A stretch of DNA of 64,000 nucleotides from Capniomyces stellatus (Eukaryota > Kickxellomycota > Harpellomycetes > Harpellales > Legeriomycetaceae). Shown in pieces: positions 35,932 to 47,234 of the stretch. A program made the position numbers and the translations under genes. Every line of letters begins with the position of its first letter. Position 1 is the stretch's first letter. The notes under the pieces are model-generated. The model saw nothing but the letters and a program-made list of their open reading frames with translations, was not told the DNA's origin and did no database searches. The stretch spans positions 194,785 to 258,784 of the forward strand of contig LUVW01000021.1 of assembly GCA_001661515.1 (NCBI GenBank), written 5' to 3'.

Positions 35932-37143
35932 ATGCCAGAATTCAACAGAGAAAACCGAGTGTGCAACTTTGCTGCAGGGCCATCAACCATGCCTGTTGAG
36001 GTTTTGCTTAAGGCCAACTCCGAGTTTATGGATTACAAAAACTCGGGAATGTCGATCCTTGAAATCTCCCATAGATCAAAGCTTTTTGAAGAAATAATAT
36101 CCACCGCAGAGCTAAACTACAGAAAACTACTTGATATTCCGGATAACTATGCAGTGTACTTTATGCAAGGAGGCGGGACAGGCGAGTTTGCAGCAAGTCA
36201 CCTGAATATGATGGCTTCAAAGCTTGTTAGAGACAAACAAAGAAGGTTGGGCGGGGACAAAAAGCTCAAGTGCGGCTATGTTGTTAGCGGGGTGTGGTCA
36301 AAGAAGAGCTACGAAGAGTGTTGTATTCTTGGTGGGAATGCCCATGTAATTGTTGATTGCAAAGCAGCAAGTGGCGGGAAGGGCTATTTTGGCGTACCAC
36401 CAGCTTCACAGTGGGATCTGCCTCCAGCCGAGGAGACGGCCTATGTGTACTATTGCGACAACGAAACTATTGGCGGCTTGGAGTGCAACCCAGACACAGT
36501 CACATCAGTTGTAGACCCTTCGGTGCCAATCATCTGCGATATGTCTTCAAATATATTGTCTCGAAAAGTTGATGTTTCAAAGTTTGGTATTATCTATGCT
36601 GGTGCTCAAAAAAATATGGGGCCGTCGGGAATAACACTGGTTATTGTTCGCAAGGATTTACTAGAGGTAGACGGAAAGGATGCACCATCTTCAATTGACC
36701 CAGCACCAAAGATCCCTTCGATATTGAGCTACAACTATTTTGCTAACGAGGGACCAATGCCTCACACTCCACCCACATTTGCTATTTATATCTGCGGACT
36801 GGTTTTTGAGCACGTTCTTGGCAAAGGTGGTATTCCAACAATGGAGAACCTGCGCAACCAGAAAGCAGCTCTGATATACGACCTAATCGATTCAAACCCA
36901 GGCTTCTTCACCTCGCCTATCCAAAAGGAGTATCGGAGCAAAATGAACATCGTGTTTACTTTTGTAAACAGCGAGTTGGAGTCAAAGTTTGTGGAAGAAG
37001 CTAAGGCCAACAAAATCATCGAGATTAAAGGGCACCGCTCTGTTGGTGGAATGCGACTGTCAATCTACAACGCAATGACCGTTGAAAACACCCAAGCCTT
37101 TGTTATATTTGCTAAAAAGTTTGTCAGCGATTATTCCAACTAG
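35932..37143 (+). CDS. SER1: Phosphoserine aminotransferase
   Basis: A PLP enzyme of serine biosynthesis (3-phosphohydroxypyruvate plus glutamate to phosphoserine), cytosolic. The single exon encodes 403 residues, the normal family length. Visible motifs: the N-terminal NFAAGPSTMP, ISHRSKLFEE, the phosphate-binding MQGGGTGEF (about 78-86) and the Schiff-base Lys227 in YAGAQKNMGPSG. A C-terminal GHRSVGGMRLSIYNAM segment carries the substrate-binding Arg. The ATG at 35932 gives the standard N-terminus. It is convergent with the forkhead gene. Confidence 0.96.
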   Translation: MPEFNRENRVCNFAAGPSTMPVEVLLKANSEFMDYKNSGMSILEISHRSKLFEEIISTAELNYRKLLDIPDNYAVYFMQGGGTGEFAASHLNMMASKLVRDKQRRLGGDKKLKCGYVVSGVWSKKSYEECCILGGNAHVIVDCKAASGGKGYFGVPPASQWDLPPAEETAYVYYCDNETIGGLECNPDTVTSVVDPSVPIICDMSSNILSRKVDVSKFGIIYAGAQKNMGPSGITLVIVRKDLLEVDGKDAPSSIDPAPKIPSILSYNYFANEGPMPHTPPTFAIYICGLVFEHVLGKGGIPTMENLRNQKAALIYDLIDSNPGFFTSPIQKEYRSKMNIVFTFVNSELESKFVEEAKANKIIEIKGHRSVGGMRLSIYNAMTVENTQAFVIFAKKFVSDYSN

Positions 37144-38064
37144 GTGCCCAACAATACCCCACTCTAAATCCTTCTAATGTGTTTGTTCTTTATCATTTTT
37201 ATTTGCTGCTAGTGCGGACCAGATCCGTTAATATATGCGGTTCACGTAGCCTATCATTGATAAAACCTGTAGTTGAGAATAGTTGTCAAGAGTACTTGGA
37301 GTTTTTGTTTATTTGATTATTTGTTTATTTTTGTTCATTTATTTATTTTATTTACGCGGTTTATTTATTTATTTATTTTATTTATTTATTTTTTATTTAT
37401 GTGGTTTATTGGTAACATAATCAACACATCAAAACATTCAATATTTTGGTGTTTGTCGTTTTGTACTTTAGGCTTTTACTTTTTTTTCTTTTTTTTATTA
37501 AGATTACTGAGCTAACGTAAAAGCGATCACAAAAGTAAATGTCGATCCAGAATTATACTTGTTTGGGAACAGTAAGAAAAACATTAATTTAAACATTAAA
37601 AGTGCTATACAGGTATAAAAATAGTTTGTGATAATAAATCTAATAGCTTGGAAGTTAAAGTGTAGCGCATAGTACACTTGGTTTAGAAAGTAGGAATTAA
37701 CTAGGAGATACTAAAAATAAATTATATAGATAACTAGAACACAGTTTATGGGATTAAAAAAAAAGAAGGGGGAAAGAAGAAAAAAACTTAGACCTGAAGT
37801 CCACCAGGAGATCCCGTTTTATTTTAGCTGTATATGGTAATGTTGGTCTTAAATGAATATTATTTACAACTTTGATTGCTATTATTAATTTTGGAGAGTG
37901 GGGTGGGGCAATGGAGAGAATAGGGTATGGGAAAAGTAGGTGAAGGATTAGAAGGATTAAACGCTATAAAAGGCACGAGCTAGCTTTTACATTTAATAGC
38001 GCAACTGCTTGTTTTGTACAAGTATACTCACAAACACCCTTTTGTTATTCTTCTTTGATTGGAT
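37144..38064. other. Convergent 3' spacer
   Basis: Lies between the 3' ends of SER1 (plus) and the forkhead gene (minus). It contains (TTTA)n simple sequence followed directly by dispersed-element copy B, then AT-rich DNA. No gene is seen. Confidence 0.5.
37397..37446 (+). repeat. Dispersed element, copy B
   Basis: TATGTGGTTTATTGGTAACA followed by TAATCAACACATCAAAACAT, preceded by a (TTTA)n tract. Nearly identical to copy A. Confidence 0.6.
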
Positions 38065-40548
38065 CTATTTGGTTATAATTATCGGTTGGTCTTTTATTTT
38101 TGAGTCAATGATATCTGATATTTGCAGCATCATGCTCTCTAGCTCCCCTGGCTTTCCTTGTTGATCATGGTCCTTGGAGCCACTGTCGTTTTCAGCACCG
38201 CTACTGAAGCCACCACCGCTCGCTTCTGCAAAACCCACACTGCCCAAACTCTTGTCATTGTTTTGGTCAAAAGAGAATATGTTTGTTAATGACGATAGAA
38301 ACTCGTCTCCGTTTGATCCTGCGCTGACGTCATTATTCTCAGCGTTTAGTTGGCTTTTCTCATAAACATTTTTACCAGAAAAATTATTGTTTGGCTCAAC
38401 TGGGTTGAAAAAGTCATTGGATATAAACTCGTTAAAGTTTAGCATATTTTCAGCTTTATCTAAGATAGCGGCACCACCACCTGGTGCGTTTACATTCCCG
38501 TTGTTTAGCACACTCAAAGCTGCACCTCTGTTTTGGTCAGCGTTATAAACATCCATTCTTACCGATTGCCCACCGTTACTATAGTTTAGGCCTTTGAGCG
38601 TTACTTCGGAGTTATATTCGCCTCCTTTGATAACATTAAACTTGTCCATTTCGCTGTTCATTGAAATACCCTCACTGTTTTTCTGCATAAACGAGTTCAT
38701 TAAAGCCTCGTGACTGCCTGAGCTTTGGTAGTTGGTACCGTTTGAGCCAATCAATGAGTTTATTCCAGTCGAGCCTTCATTCATTCTATCCATTTGATTG
38801 TTGTTCTCGGAGTTCCCAGAAAAGTTGGTGCAAGCAAACATCAAATCCATACTGTTGTTCATATCGAGGCTTTGCATCATGTTTCCGCCTTCTGGCACAA
38901 AATTTTGGACCTTAGAGTCTCCTTGGCCGCTGCTAGCTGGCCTTTCGTTGTTTGAGCTGTCTGGGGAGCTGTTTGTTTCTTTCTTCTTTTTGGACTTTTG
39001 CTGGCTAGAAGTGTTGCTTGCATTACTGCTCTTTCTCTTTTGGACATTCGTCTTTTTAGAAAGTCTTGGCTGTGGTGTTTTGCTCGCCTTTTCCGCTGGT
39101 TTGTTGTTGTTGAAATTTGCGCTGTTTTGTATGTACTCTTCTTGTAGTGTTTGGCCTGAGAACCCGCCCATATTTTTTTGGGGCATATTCATATTGTTGT
39201 CGTAGAACTGATAGCCTTGGTTGTTCAAAAAACCTCCACCACCCACCATTTGCTTTTCGTTTTCCATATACTGGAAGGGCATTTGATTAGATAAGTTTAG
39301 GAATTCCTTGTTTCCCATGTTGCTTAGCTGTCCTCCATTGACGTTTTCGCTACTCAGGTTCATGCTGTTTTGCATAAACTCGTTTGTCATGTTCTTCTTA
39401 TACCCATTATTGTCGACCATCCCCATAAAATTAAAGTCAGTGCCACTGTTTGGAATAAGCATTGGTCTGCCATTTGCAGGGTTAACTCCGTGGAGCTGGC
39501 CTTGGGCCTGAGCCTGGGCCTGGTAATGGTTTTGACCACCTTGGACCTGGTACTGGTTTCGATATTCATATCTATTTGGGTTGACTCCCATATATTGGTA
39601 CTCGGGGAATATCGAAGAGTTTTTCATAGAGTATGGAGCGATAGGCACACGAAGCTGGCTACTCATATTTAAGCTAGATCTTAGCCCGCCCATTGGCATT
39701 CTTTGGTATTTGCCTAGCTGAGGCCACAGATTCATAGGTGCCAAAATATCAGTTGAAACTCTGCGACTTCGAGCTCTCAAAAATATGGACTCACTTAGCA
39801 CGTTCAGGTCAACAGCCCAGTAAGCACCTTTTCCTGGCTGGTTAATAGGTCTTGGGATTCTTACAAACGTTTTGTTTAATGACAGGTTGTGTCTGATCGA
39901 GTTTTTCCACCCCGATCCAGCTGTTTTGAAGTGTGGGTACTTATCCAGGATCCATGTGTAAATTTCGTTTAGTGTCATTTGTTTTTTCTGGTGGTGCAGA
40001 ATAGCATAGGTAATCAAGGTGGCATACGAATATGGCAGCTTGCCAGACGTCTGTGTCTTCAGCGGCGCCGACCCATCTAGCAGAAATGCAATATCTATAG
40101 CACCCGCTCCGGTATTGCTTCCATACGAACTACTCTTTCCACCATTTTGCGTTGTTCCCTGGTTCAGACTTCCCTTCCGAGTTTTCTTTGATTTGTTTCC
40201 GCTGCCTCCTTCATTACCCAAACTGCTGTTTTTTATTGCGTCTAGTGTAGAATCCGATTTTCTTCTGTTGCTGTCGATGTTTATTTTTAGACTGTCGCTT
40301 TTATTCATGGTGATGTTTTTTTCATCAGCCACTAATAGCTCATTTCCCTTGTTATGTGGTTTGTCAACGCTATTAAATATGTTCAAGTCAATGTCGCCTA
40401 GGTTGAAATCCTGCATCTTGGTGTTTGACATCGAGATACTTTGTGGCTTCATTAGATCTATGGGTGTTTTAAGTATTCCTGAGTTATAGTCTCTTGATTC
40501 GTAGTCTATTTTGGCCTCTTGCTCAGAGTTTTCCAGCTTAAAAAGCAT
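38065..40548 (-). CDS. Forkhead transcription factor
   Basis: 827 residues, one exon. A complete forkhead DNA-binding domain lies at about 170-250: [18 protein letters not shown], the helix-3 recognition segment [20 protein letters not shown], then GKGAYWAVD. It is followed by basic [10 protein letters not shown], a usual nuclear-localisation wing extension. The flanks are long, Asn/Gln/Gly/Ser-rich and low in complexity, with a basic [17 protein letters not shown] patch near residue 500. The domain resembles fungal Fkh/Hcm1 proteins that regulate cell-cycle genes. There is no FHA domain, so Hcm1-like or a lineage-specific paralog fits better than Fkh1/2. The ATG at 40548 is the first in frame. 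Confidence 0.88.
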   Translation of the reverse strand: MLFKLENSEQEAKIDYESRDYNSGILKTPIDLMKPQSISMSNTKMQDFNLGDIDLNIFNSVDKPHNKGNELLVADEKNITMNKSDSLKINIDSNRRKSDSTLDAIKNSSLGNEGGSGNKSKKTRKGSLNQGTTQNGGKSSSYGSNTGAGAIDIAFLLDGSAPLKTQTSGKLPYSYATLITYAILHHQKKQMTLNEIYTWILDKYPHFKTAGSGWKNSIRHNLSLNKTFVRIPRPINQPGKGAYWAVDLNVLSESIFLRARSRRVSTDILAPMNLWPQLGKYQRMPMGGLRSSLNMSSQLRVPIAPYSMKNSSIFPEYQYMGVNPNRYEYRNQYQVQGGQNHYQAQAQAQGQLHGVNPANGRPMLIPNSGTDFNFMGMVDNNGYKKNMTNEFMQNSMNLSSENVNGGQLSNMGNKEFLNLSNQMPFQYMENEKQMVGGGGFLNNQGYQFYDNNMNMPQKNMGGFSGQTLQEEYIQNSANFNNNKPAEKASKTPQPRLSKKTNVQKRKSSNASNTSSQQKSKKKKETNSSPDSSNNERPASSGQGDSKVQNFVPEGGNMMQSLDMNNSMDLMFACTNFSGNSENNNQMDRMNEGSTGINSLIGSNGTNYQSSGSHEALMNSFMQKNSEGISMNSEMDKFNVIKGGEYNSEVTLKGLNYSNGGQSVRMDVYNADQNRGAALSVLNNGNVNAPGGGAAILDKAENMLNFNEFISNDFFNPVEPNNNFSGKNVYEKSQLNAENNDVSAGSNGDEFLSSLTNIFSFDQNNDKSLGSVGFAEASGGGFSSGAENDSGSKDHDQQGKPGELESMMLQISDIIDSKIKDQPIIITK

Positions 40549-41813
40549 TGTTCCTCTTCCCGCTTCCTCTTTTAGCTATTAGATTAGTTAACACGTTTGG
40601 CTTTCCAGTAAAAGCCAAAGTTTGTAGTATTAGGGTACTAGCTAGCTAGATTTCTATTCTTGAATAGCACTTGTTAGCTATACTTCTGCTGGGTCTAAAA
40701 CCAGAATTCCTTTATTACGGTATGTATACAAATAAAGGCGGCTGAGCTATTCACACGATGTTGATAAAATTGTTTATGATTAATCCAGCTTATTTTTGGT
40801 GATTGCCTGGCGTACTATTCTTGCCATCTAAATTAGTCAATTAAGTCTTTGGTTAGTTAATCTGTATTGTTAAAACACGTTAAATACACAAACACTATAC
40901 AAAATACAAATCTCGATCGTATAGAAATGTTGGCCTGAGATATCATTATAAACATTGCTATAGTCTAGTATAGTATCTGCGCAATACTGTAGTCGCTTTA
41001 TACAAGTCGCTTAATGATTGAATTGCTGGATATACATATATCCATTTAGTAAACATTTTGAGATAACCGGATGCTATTACTGCCAAGTAGCGTCTTGATA
41101 ATCATTGATCACATCTCATTATATAATATCGCATCAGTCCAACCCACATCAGTCCAACCCACATCAGTCCAAACCACATATATGATCACTGTTACACAAT
41201 CATTAGACTGAGGCGAGTGGTATGACAAGCCGACCACTCACAAAGATATTCACACAGGCTACTCGATAAACATATTCTACAAAATTAAAAGCATATAAAA
41301 TTTTCTTACCTAGGATTCAAAACTATTGCAAAATATAATATCAGCCCGATTTTCTGGTTCGAACGGTTTGTATTTATTTGTTTGTTTGATTAGCTTTGTT
41401 TATTTGTTTTTTTTACTAGAGTTATATAATTAGGCTGAGTAAATTGAATACAATATTATAAAGGTGATAAATAAATCTGTAGTTAAAAGTAGCTTTACAA
41501 CTTTGGAATAAAATTATTTGAAGTGTATATTTTTTATTTATTCTCAGAAGTGTTCTTTAACGCAATGTATATGTAGTCTCAAGTTTGCTTTAATGTGTAC
41601 AAATAAATAATATTTTGTGTCTTTGTTTATCAAGTTTCCAATTCTTTTACAAAAAAAAAATGTATGTCCGTTATGTTATAGTTTGGTTTAATTAGTAATG
41701 GTTTTACTTTATTTTTTATTTTTTTTGCAATTAGTAAATTTATAATCATAAATGCAAGTTCAAACTTACTAGAAATAAGCAGAAATCGATTCTTAGCCTA
41801 TGTAATATGCTCT
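40549..41813. other. Forkhead promoter side spacer
   Basis: AT-rich upstream region of the forkhead gene and 3' side of the next minus-strand gene. Contains the 15-bp repeat at 41132-41176 and several T/A runs; no gene is seen. Confidence 0.5.
41132..41176 (+). repeat. 15-bp tandem repeat, three copies
   Basis: Unit CATCAGTCCAACCCA, with the third copy diverged. It shares AGTCCAACCC with the repeat at 24265-24316. Confidence 0.85.
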
Positions 41814-42582
41814 TCAAGCAATCAAATCATCAGGTGTATGAATTTTAGGACCGTTGTTACTACTAACTTTTCTATGTGCTCCTTTTTTTAAAAATCTTTG
41901 GTTAAGGTACGCCCAAGCGTGAATGTTACCAACAACTGGTAAATAATATTCCAGGTACAATCTTTTCTCTGTAAAGCGCAAAAAGACTCCTTGAGATTAT
42001 AAAGCTTTAAATCACATTTGATCCAACTACCAATAAGTTGACCTTGCGCATAATTCAAGTGGCGATTGATCCTAAAAGCATATCCAGTGGCTTTAATTGT
42101 CGGTTATATTTATAAACTATATACAACACAAAGCACATAATAAGAGCCTATTGAAGTGTCATAACTATAACCAACACCAGTTGGAAAGTCGCTGCTATCA
42201 TAAATGTATAACCGAGTTTTCCAATCAAAACTCGGGCTATAAAAATCACCTGCACCTGTTTTAATACAGCTCTGACTCATTCAATCATAAAGGTAATTAA
42301 CATACTCTTCCTTTTACAATAGCGCTCTTTCTTGCTTTCAGCCCTGCGCTATTCTATTATATCAATAAACTCACCAATATTTTTAAGCCTGGGGTCTAAA
42401 GCGTTCCTTATTTAAAACAAAAAAAAAGCAAATTAGATCATTCATTCATGTTTGGTTGAGTACTCACGCCTAATTAGCTGTCTCTCCTTACATAGCAGTT
42501 TATACTGCGATAGGACCACTGTTTTTTGCTTATACAAATCAGCAATGATCAAAGTTGATACTTGCTGCGATACGTTAATCAT
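41814..42582 (-). CDS. Spliced gene, unknown, with apparent 1-base frameshift
   Basis: Model: exon 1 is 42582-42468 (MINVSQQVSTLIIADLYKQK at the start, donor GTGAGT), exon 2 is about 42255-42178 (contains DFYSPSFDWKTRLYIYDSSD) and exon 3 is 42090-41814. Exon 3 first reads TGYAFRINRHLNYAQGQLIG and WIKCDLKLYNLKES, then needs one extra base at the A5 run 41980-41984 to continue into EKRLYLEYYLPVVGNIHAW and end IHTPDDLIA. With that base the product is about 156 residues. All segments look strongly protein-like, rich in Tyr, Leu and Lys, but I do not recognise the family. The missing base may be a homopolymer error or a real disabling mutation. Exon 2 borders are uncertain. Confidence 0.45.
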
Positions 42583-43912
42583 CGACAGTAGGCTGCTTTT
42601 TTCAATTGAGCTTGATTTAATTTAACGCCAGTTGTGTCAAATTGATAGCCAGAATTATGTGATTGAATTATGCGTTTTAAGAATGCATAATTCACTGACT
42701 AATAGAATTGATCTTGCTAAGGCATGATAGTCATACTACTGATTTGTAAATGAGCAATGGCGTTGGTTCTCAGCTCTCAGCATTTTGTGGTCCACTAAAA
42801 CGCATTTACCTTGATTGCTCATGTAGAGCAAGAAGAACAAAATAAAAATTACTCTTTGGCGGATTTTCTAATAAAGAAAACCTAAGCAATTTGCATTGAA
42901 TCAAACTTGCATTTGTACACTGCTCTTTTAACTCATTTGGCCCAACCAAGTACAATTAATGTCACTACATTTTAACCAATTACAAGCAGACGCTGTTTAA
43001 AGTTAAGTTATTCAAAATTCCTATCACAATTTTTTTTTTGCAATTAGTGAAAATGTTGTATTATATTTCAATAATGATAAAAAAGAATATTGTATATTTC
43101 TTTACTTCCTAGCCCAATGTTTAGTCAATAAAACTCGTTTGGCCAACCACCATTCATACATACAACCTCCCGGGATTTTCTTTCTGCACAAAATCGCCTG
43201 GCTAATAGCTAACTTCCTTGATATCAATAATTTTTTTTGCTTAGCTGGTTAGGCCATTCAATAGTGTTAGCTATGTTTAATGGAGTAGGCGATTGATCAG
43301 CTTTTCCCGTTGTTTTGGTAAACAGACTAGCAGACTTCTGGTATCACTATCTCAAAACTGAATCAACCACAAATTAAACCTTCGATGATCCGTGGCTTTT
43401 GTCCACCAGTCTTTTTTTAGTTATGACAAAAAGAAAGGACAAAAAAAAAAGACAGATATCAACAAATAAAGTCCACATAACAAAAATAATAAGCTGTCCA
43501 TCAAATAGTACAGTTTTCGAGTAGTGGTCAATCTTACCATCTCGGTCATCAGATAGCCTGCTGTGCGCAAAATCTGTCATAGATACTGGCTCGGATCTAT
43601 TGGCGTCTGAACTATACCGTATTTCAACAATACTTGTGTTTTAAGGAACGTATTATCTCTCAGTCACTAGTAATTCAAGGATAATATCCGCAAGGCTACG
43701 CTGGTTGCCTTTAAACTGACAGCCAGACAATATGGATTCAAGTAGTCAATATATATGTTGGGTTCAACACTTTTAATAGCCAAGCAAAAGAGAAAGGGGA
43801 TGGGAAAGGGGATGGAAAAGATGGAAAAGATAGGAGAGTGCAAAGCACAAACTCTCGTGGTCGTACGAATACTTAGTAAGCAAGTTGGCTATCATACCCA
43901 CCACATTTCCAA
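42583..43912. other. Spacer with one small minus-strand ORF
   Basis: Mostly AT-rich. A minus-strand ATG frame at 43374-43580 encodes 68 residues with a charged N-terminus (MTDFAHSRLSDDRDG), one long hydrophobic segment and a basic tail. A GTAAGA donor-like site after the 15th codon means it could instead be a first exon. Not assigned. A purine-rich GGGATGGAAAAG repeat lies at 43795-43840. Confidence 0.35.
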
Positions 43913-44337
43913 CTAGACTTGCGGCATCTTTAACGCGGCTTTGTTTTTACCGATTAAGCCCACTCTAGCAAAGCTACGATATTTTTGGGTATAATTGTAT
44001 AGCTCATCCATGGCATATTTCGCCACACCGTGCTTGTGCTGCACTTGGGAACTCTAATATTTTAAATTTGTTTTGATCTGCCTTGGCTATACAAAAAGTA
44101 AAAATAAAATCACAAATACAAAGCATCAGTGTTTGTAGAATATGTAGCAATTAGTGTTTTACCCACCGATTTGCCTCTTTCAAAAACAATTTCAAGTCTA
44201 AAGTCAGCAAATTAAAAATTGATCTTTTTTAATTTTTTATACTCTATCTAACCAAATGCAATTAGTTTGTCAGTTTCCCATTTATTATTCGCTGAAATTT
44301 ATCACCCATAATTAGTCTTTTTTAGATTGAATATCAT
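43913..44337 (-). CDS. Candidate small spliced protein, unknown
   Basis: Three exons joined in phase: 44337-44306 (donor GTGATA), 44197-44167 (acceptor CTTTAG, donor GTGGGT) and 44053-43913 (acceptor ATTAG). The 67-residue product is basic. Exon 3 is the best-supported part, with a continuous helical reading KHGVAKYAMDELYNYTQKYR and then ARVGLIGKNKAALKMPQV before TAG. Intron lengths (108 and 113 nt) match this genome. No family is recognised, and the first exon is the weakest part of the model. Confidence 0.4.
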
Positions 44338-44582
44338 CAGAATTAATAGTTGGAGAAAATTAGAGAAATTCAAAAAAAAAAGTGATAGAAAGCAAAGATG
44401 GTTCAAAAAAAAAAATAAAGAAAAAAACCGAAAAAAAACAACCAAATCCAACTATGACGTAAAAAAAGTGAGGGAGAAAAAAAAAAGGGTTAAGACTGTT
44501 TACCAATTCTTTAGCTATTGATTAAGGCAATTCACTTTTAGATTAATCAAAGACAGATTAGCAGAATAAAATAAATAACAAG

Positions 44583-45712
44583 ATGTCCGAGCTAGATCAT
44601 AAAAAAACCGAGGTGAGAATTCAGAGAAAAATACTGCTACACCGCCGTTATTGCCAACGCTCTTCTTGAATCGGCTTGATGAACATTTCTCTAGTTTTAT
44701 TGTTTACTTTTGACTCGATTTAGATCTAAAATCTAAAGGTCAAAAATATCAGGTGTTAAATCCTAGACCTTTTTTTGACGAAAAGAAATACTATGTATTT
44801 AAATAGGAGGAGGAGATCGTCGAAAGCCCTGATGTTCATTTTGAACCTGTTATAAAACTTGAAGAAGTTGAGGTTAAAACCAACGAGGAAGATGAAGAAA
44901 GCATTTTTAAAATGTAAATTTATTACAAATACACATCTACTACTGTTACATGGGTTTATTTTAATTTGGCACAACTTCAAGTTTTCCGCTTTGAACATGA
45001 CTAAAAAAAAACAACCTTTCGAATTACTCGATTGTAAATAGGAGAGCCAAGCTTTTCCGTTTTGACTCGGATGCCAAAGAATGGAAAGAGCGTGGAACCG
45101 GTGATGTCAAGCTATTGAAGCACAAGGTAACCGAAAAGGTCCGTGTTTTGATGAGACGTGATAAAACTTTGAAGATCTGTGCTAATCACTACAGTAAGTA
45201 TACAATTACAAAATCGAATATATCACTGTTGTTTTATTGGTAGCTGTTTGTCTTTAGTTTTCCGCATTTTAATACTGCGATATGCATATCGTTTTTAATC
45301 AATTTAAACTAGTTACCGAGGACATGAAATTGACTCCAAATGTTGGCTCTGACAGATCTTGGGTATGGAGTGCTGCAGCTGATGTTTCTGACGGTACACC
45401 TGAACACCAGATGTTGGCAATCAGATTCGCCAACTCGGAAAGTAATACACTCGCTTCCTATTTAACAAGATAAACATTTTTTTCTATTTTAACGACTTTT
45501 CAGGTATGGATACTGTTGCCTGTTGATATATTCTAATGCCCCAACACTTGCTTTCTTTATTCTCTTTAGACGCTATTTTATTCAAAGAGGCCTTTGAGGA
45601 CGCTAGAGACAAGAACGCCAAATTGGCTCAAAAATCTGCTGGATCAGCTTCAGATTCCGAGGACGCCGAGGAGGAAAAGGAAGATGCCGAAGAGGAGAAA
45701 AAGGCTGAATAA
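44583..45712 (+). CDS. YRB1: Ran-binding protein 1 (Yrb1), five exons
   Basis: A cytoplasmic co-factor that binds Ran-GTP and promotes its release and hydrolysis after nuclear export. Exons: 44583-44612, 44807-44913, 45042-45193, 45313-45441, 45570-45712; every phase agrees, giving 186 residues. The Ran-binding domain spans about residues 18-160: [20 protein letters not shown], then [50 protein letters not shown] and [13 protein letters not shown]. It ends [12 protein letters not shown], followed by an acidic Glu/Lys tail typical of RanBP1. Introns are 119-194 nt with GTAAGT-like donors. Confidence 0.94.
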
Positions 45713-45909
45713 TTTGGACCTACCCTTTCAACTTGATAACCACGTGTCTTCTTTTAGTGATTTTATTACTTTTTTTTTTTTCCAAACAGCAATATAATAC
45801 TACAGAAGCATATTTTTTTAAATCTGATACTAAAACCAAACGATCTATAAGCGGCAACAACATATAGCCACCAAAGTTTTCTCCAAACCCTCCCCCATTT
45901 TATTAATAA

Positions 45910-45924
45910 GGGGGGGGGGGGGGG
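45910..45924. repeat. G15 homopolymer
   Basis: Fifteen consecutive G in otherwise AT-rich DNA. A similar G13 tract is at 50366-50378. Confidence 0.9.
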
Positions 45925-46120
45925 TTAAATTTTTTTTGCAGCAATCCAAAGTTACTTTCATTTGGAACATGGGAATAAAAAAGCCAGGAAAACAGATACA
46001 TGAGGACTGATTAGGCTTGGTTCAAGTGTAGTGTGAGTGGTTTAAACGATTGCTCCTGCTAATGCTTTAAGTCTTAGCCCAACCAAGCACACTATTGATC
46101 AAGAAAAGAAAAATACCGTT

Positions 46121-46205
46121 GTATCATATCTCATCGTATCATATCATATCTTATCATATCGTACCATATCATATCTAATCATATTGTATCATATCGTATC
46201 GTATC
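46121..46205. repeat. Degenerate pentanucleotide microsatellite
   Basis: An array of ATATC/GTATC units with scattered substitutions over about 85 bp. Confidence 0.8.
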
Positions 46206-46460
46206 GGAATTAAAATTGAGGTTGAAACCCCAACAGTTAACCTTTTCATTTTTTAATCTTGACTGATGGCTAAACTAATATCTATTATTTGTGTTATAAA
46301 CTCAACCTTGGATTACTAGTGGCTTCAAAGCCTGTATACTCTTCAGATTATGTATCTTGATGCCTTTCAATGAGTCACTTTTTTTTTTACTGTTGCAGAA
46401 AAATTGTTGAAAAAAAACTCGTAATTTTGCTGGAGACAATGTACACAGGACGTAATAAGA

Positions 46461-46769
46461 CTAATAAACTCTCGGATTTAGTGGATTTGACGTAAAGAAA
46501 GCAAACACAAGGGCGGGCATTAATTGATGGGCTAATGCTGGTGAGTAGTTTTGCCATGAGAACACGTACCAATAGCAACCAAAAACAACCAAAGTGGTTT
46601 TAATTGGAAACATATGAATAGCGATGTAGACCAATTCTCCTGACAACAACTTATTAGGTACTGCAAAGAGACTGGAAAGATGTGAGATGGAGTAATCCGT
46701 CTATACAATAATAACAAACCAACTCTTGGCCCAATAATATCTAAATATTGGTTGGGTGAGTGATGCCAT
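46461..46769 (-). CDS. Candidate small spliced membrane protein
   Basis: Exon 1 is 46769-46724 (MASLTQPIFRYYWAK; ATG in a T-rich leader) and exon 2 is 46660-46461 (acceptor CTTTGCAG). One base is carried over, and the frame then stays open to TAG. The 81-residue product has two hydrophobic segments: LVYIAI to VVFGCYWYVF, and LAHQLMPALVFAFF. It ends NPLNPRVY. The size, the start and two membrane spans would suit a mitochondrial inner-membrane or ER subunit, but I cannot name one. The donor (GTTGGT) is weak and the intron short (63 nt), so the junction is tentative; exon 2 itself looks coding. Confidence 0.4.
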
Positions 46770-47234
46770 AAAAAATAAAATAGGTTAGTGGATAATTTTC
46801 ACGTGGTTGAGGAGAGTCTAGCTGGCTGTACGTACCCGTTAGTGTTGCGAACTGTGATGTAACTGTGATTTACTTTTGGAAAAAAGATGTTATTTGCATT
46901 GATTTGAGCTCAAGTCTCTAATGAGAGTTTTGTTGTTTTTTTTTCGTTGTTTTTTTTTTTTTTGCAAGTTGTGTATTAATTTTTACTCGTTTTATTTATT
47001 TTATTTAAAAACTCGAAGGTTTTCCAAGTAAAGTTGAGTAAATATCTTTTATGTAGCACTTTGATCATCCTTTGCCATAATATAAGCTCTGTCATTTACA
47101 AAATCTCTAGTATTACATCATATCATACCAAAATCAAAAGCAGAACTTGAAGCAGAACTTGAAGCAAAATTCTTGAAACAAATCAGCTGTGCAAAAAGAT
47201 CAGTTGCTCCCATCCATCGTTGAAGAGTAAAAAG
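46770..47234. other. Divergent promoter region
   Basis: Separates the small membrane-protein gene (minus) from the kinase (plus). T-rich, with no clear TATA box and no gene. Confidence 0.5.

Larger units (their letters stand above)
45713..46460. other. Convergent 3' spacer
   Basis: Lies between RanBP1 (plus) and a small minus-strand gene. Contains a G15 tract (45910-45924) and ATATC-type pentamers (46121-46205). No gene is seen. Confidence 0.5.

Noticed and set aside
41132..41176. CRISPR-like direct repeats
   Set aside because: Contiguous tandem copies without spacers in a eukaryotic genome; a minisatellite.
42272..42396. Additional micro-exons in the frameshifted gene
   Set aside because: They would need introns of 31 and 34 nt, far below the 80-210 nt seen in confident genes here; a single longer intron is simpler.
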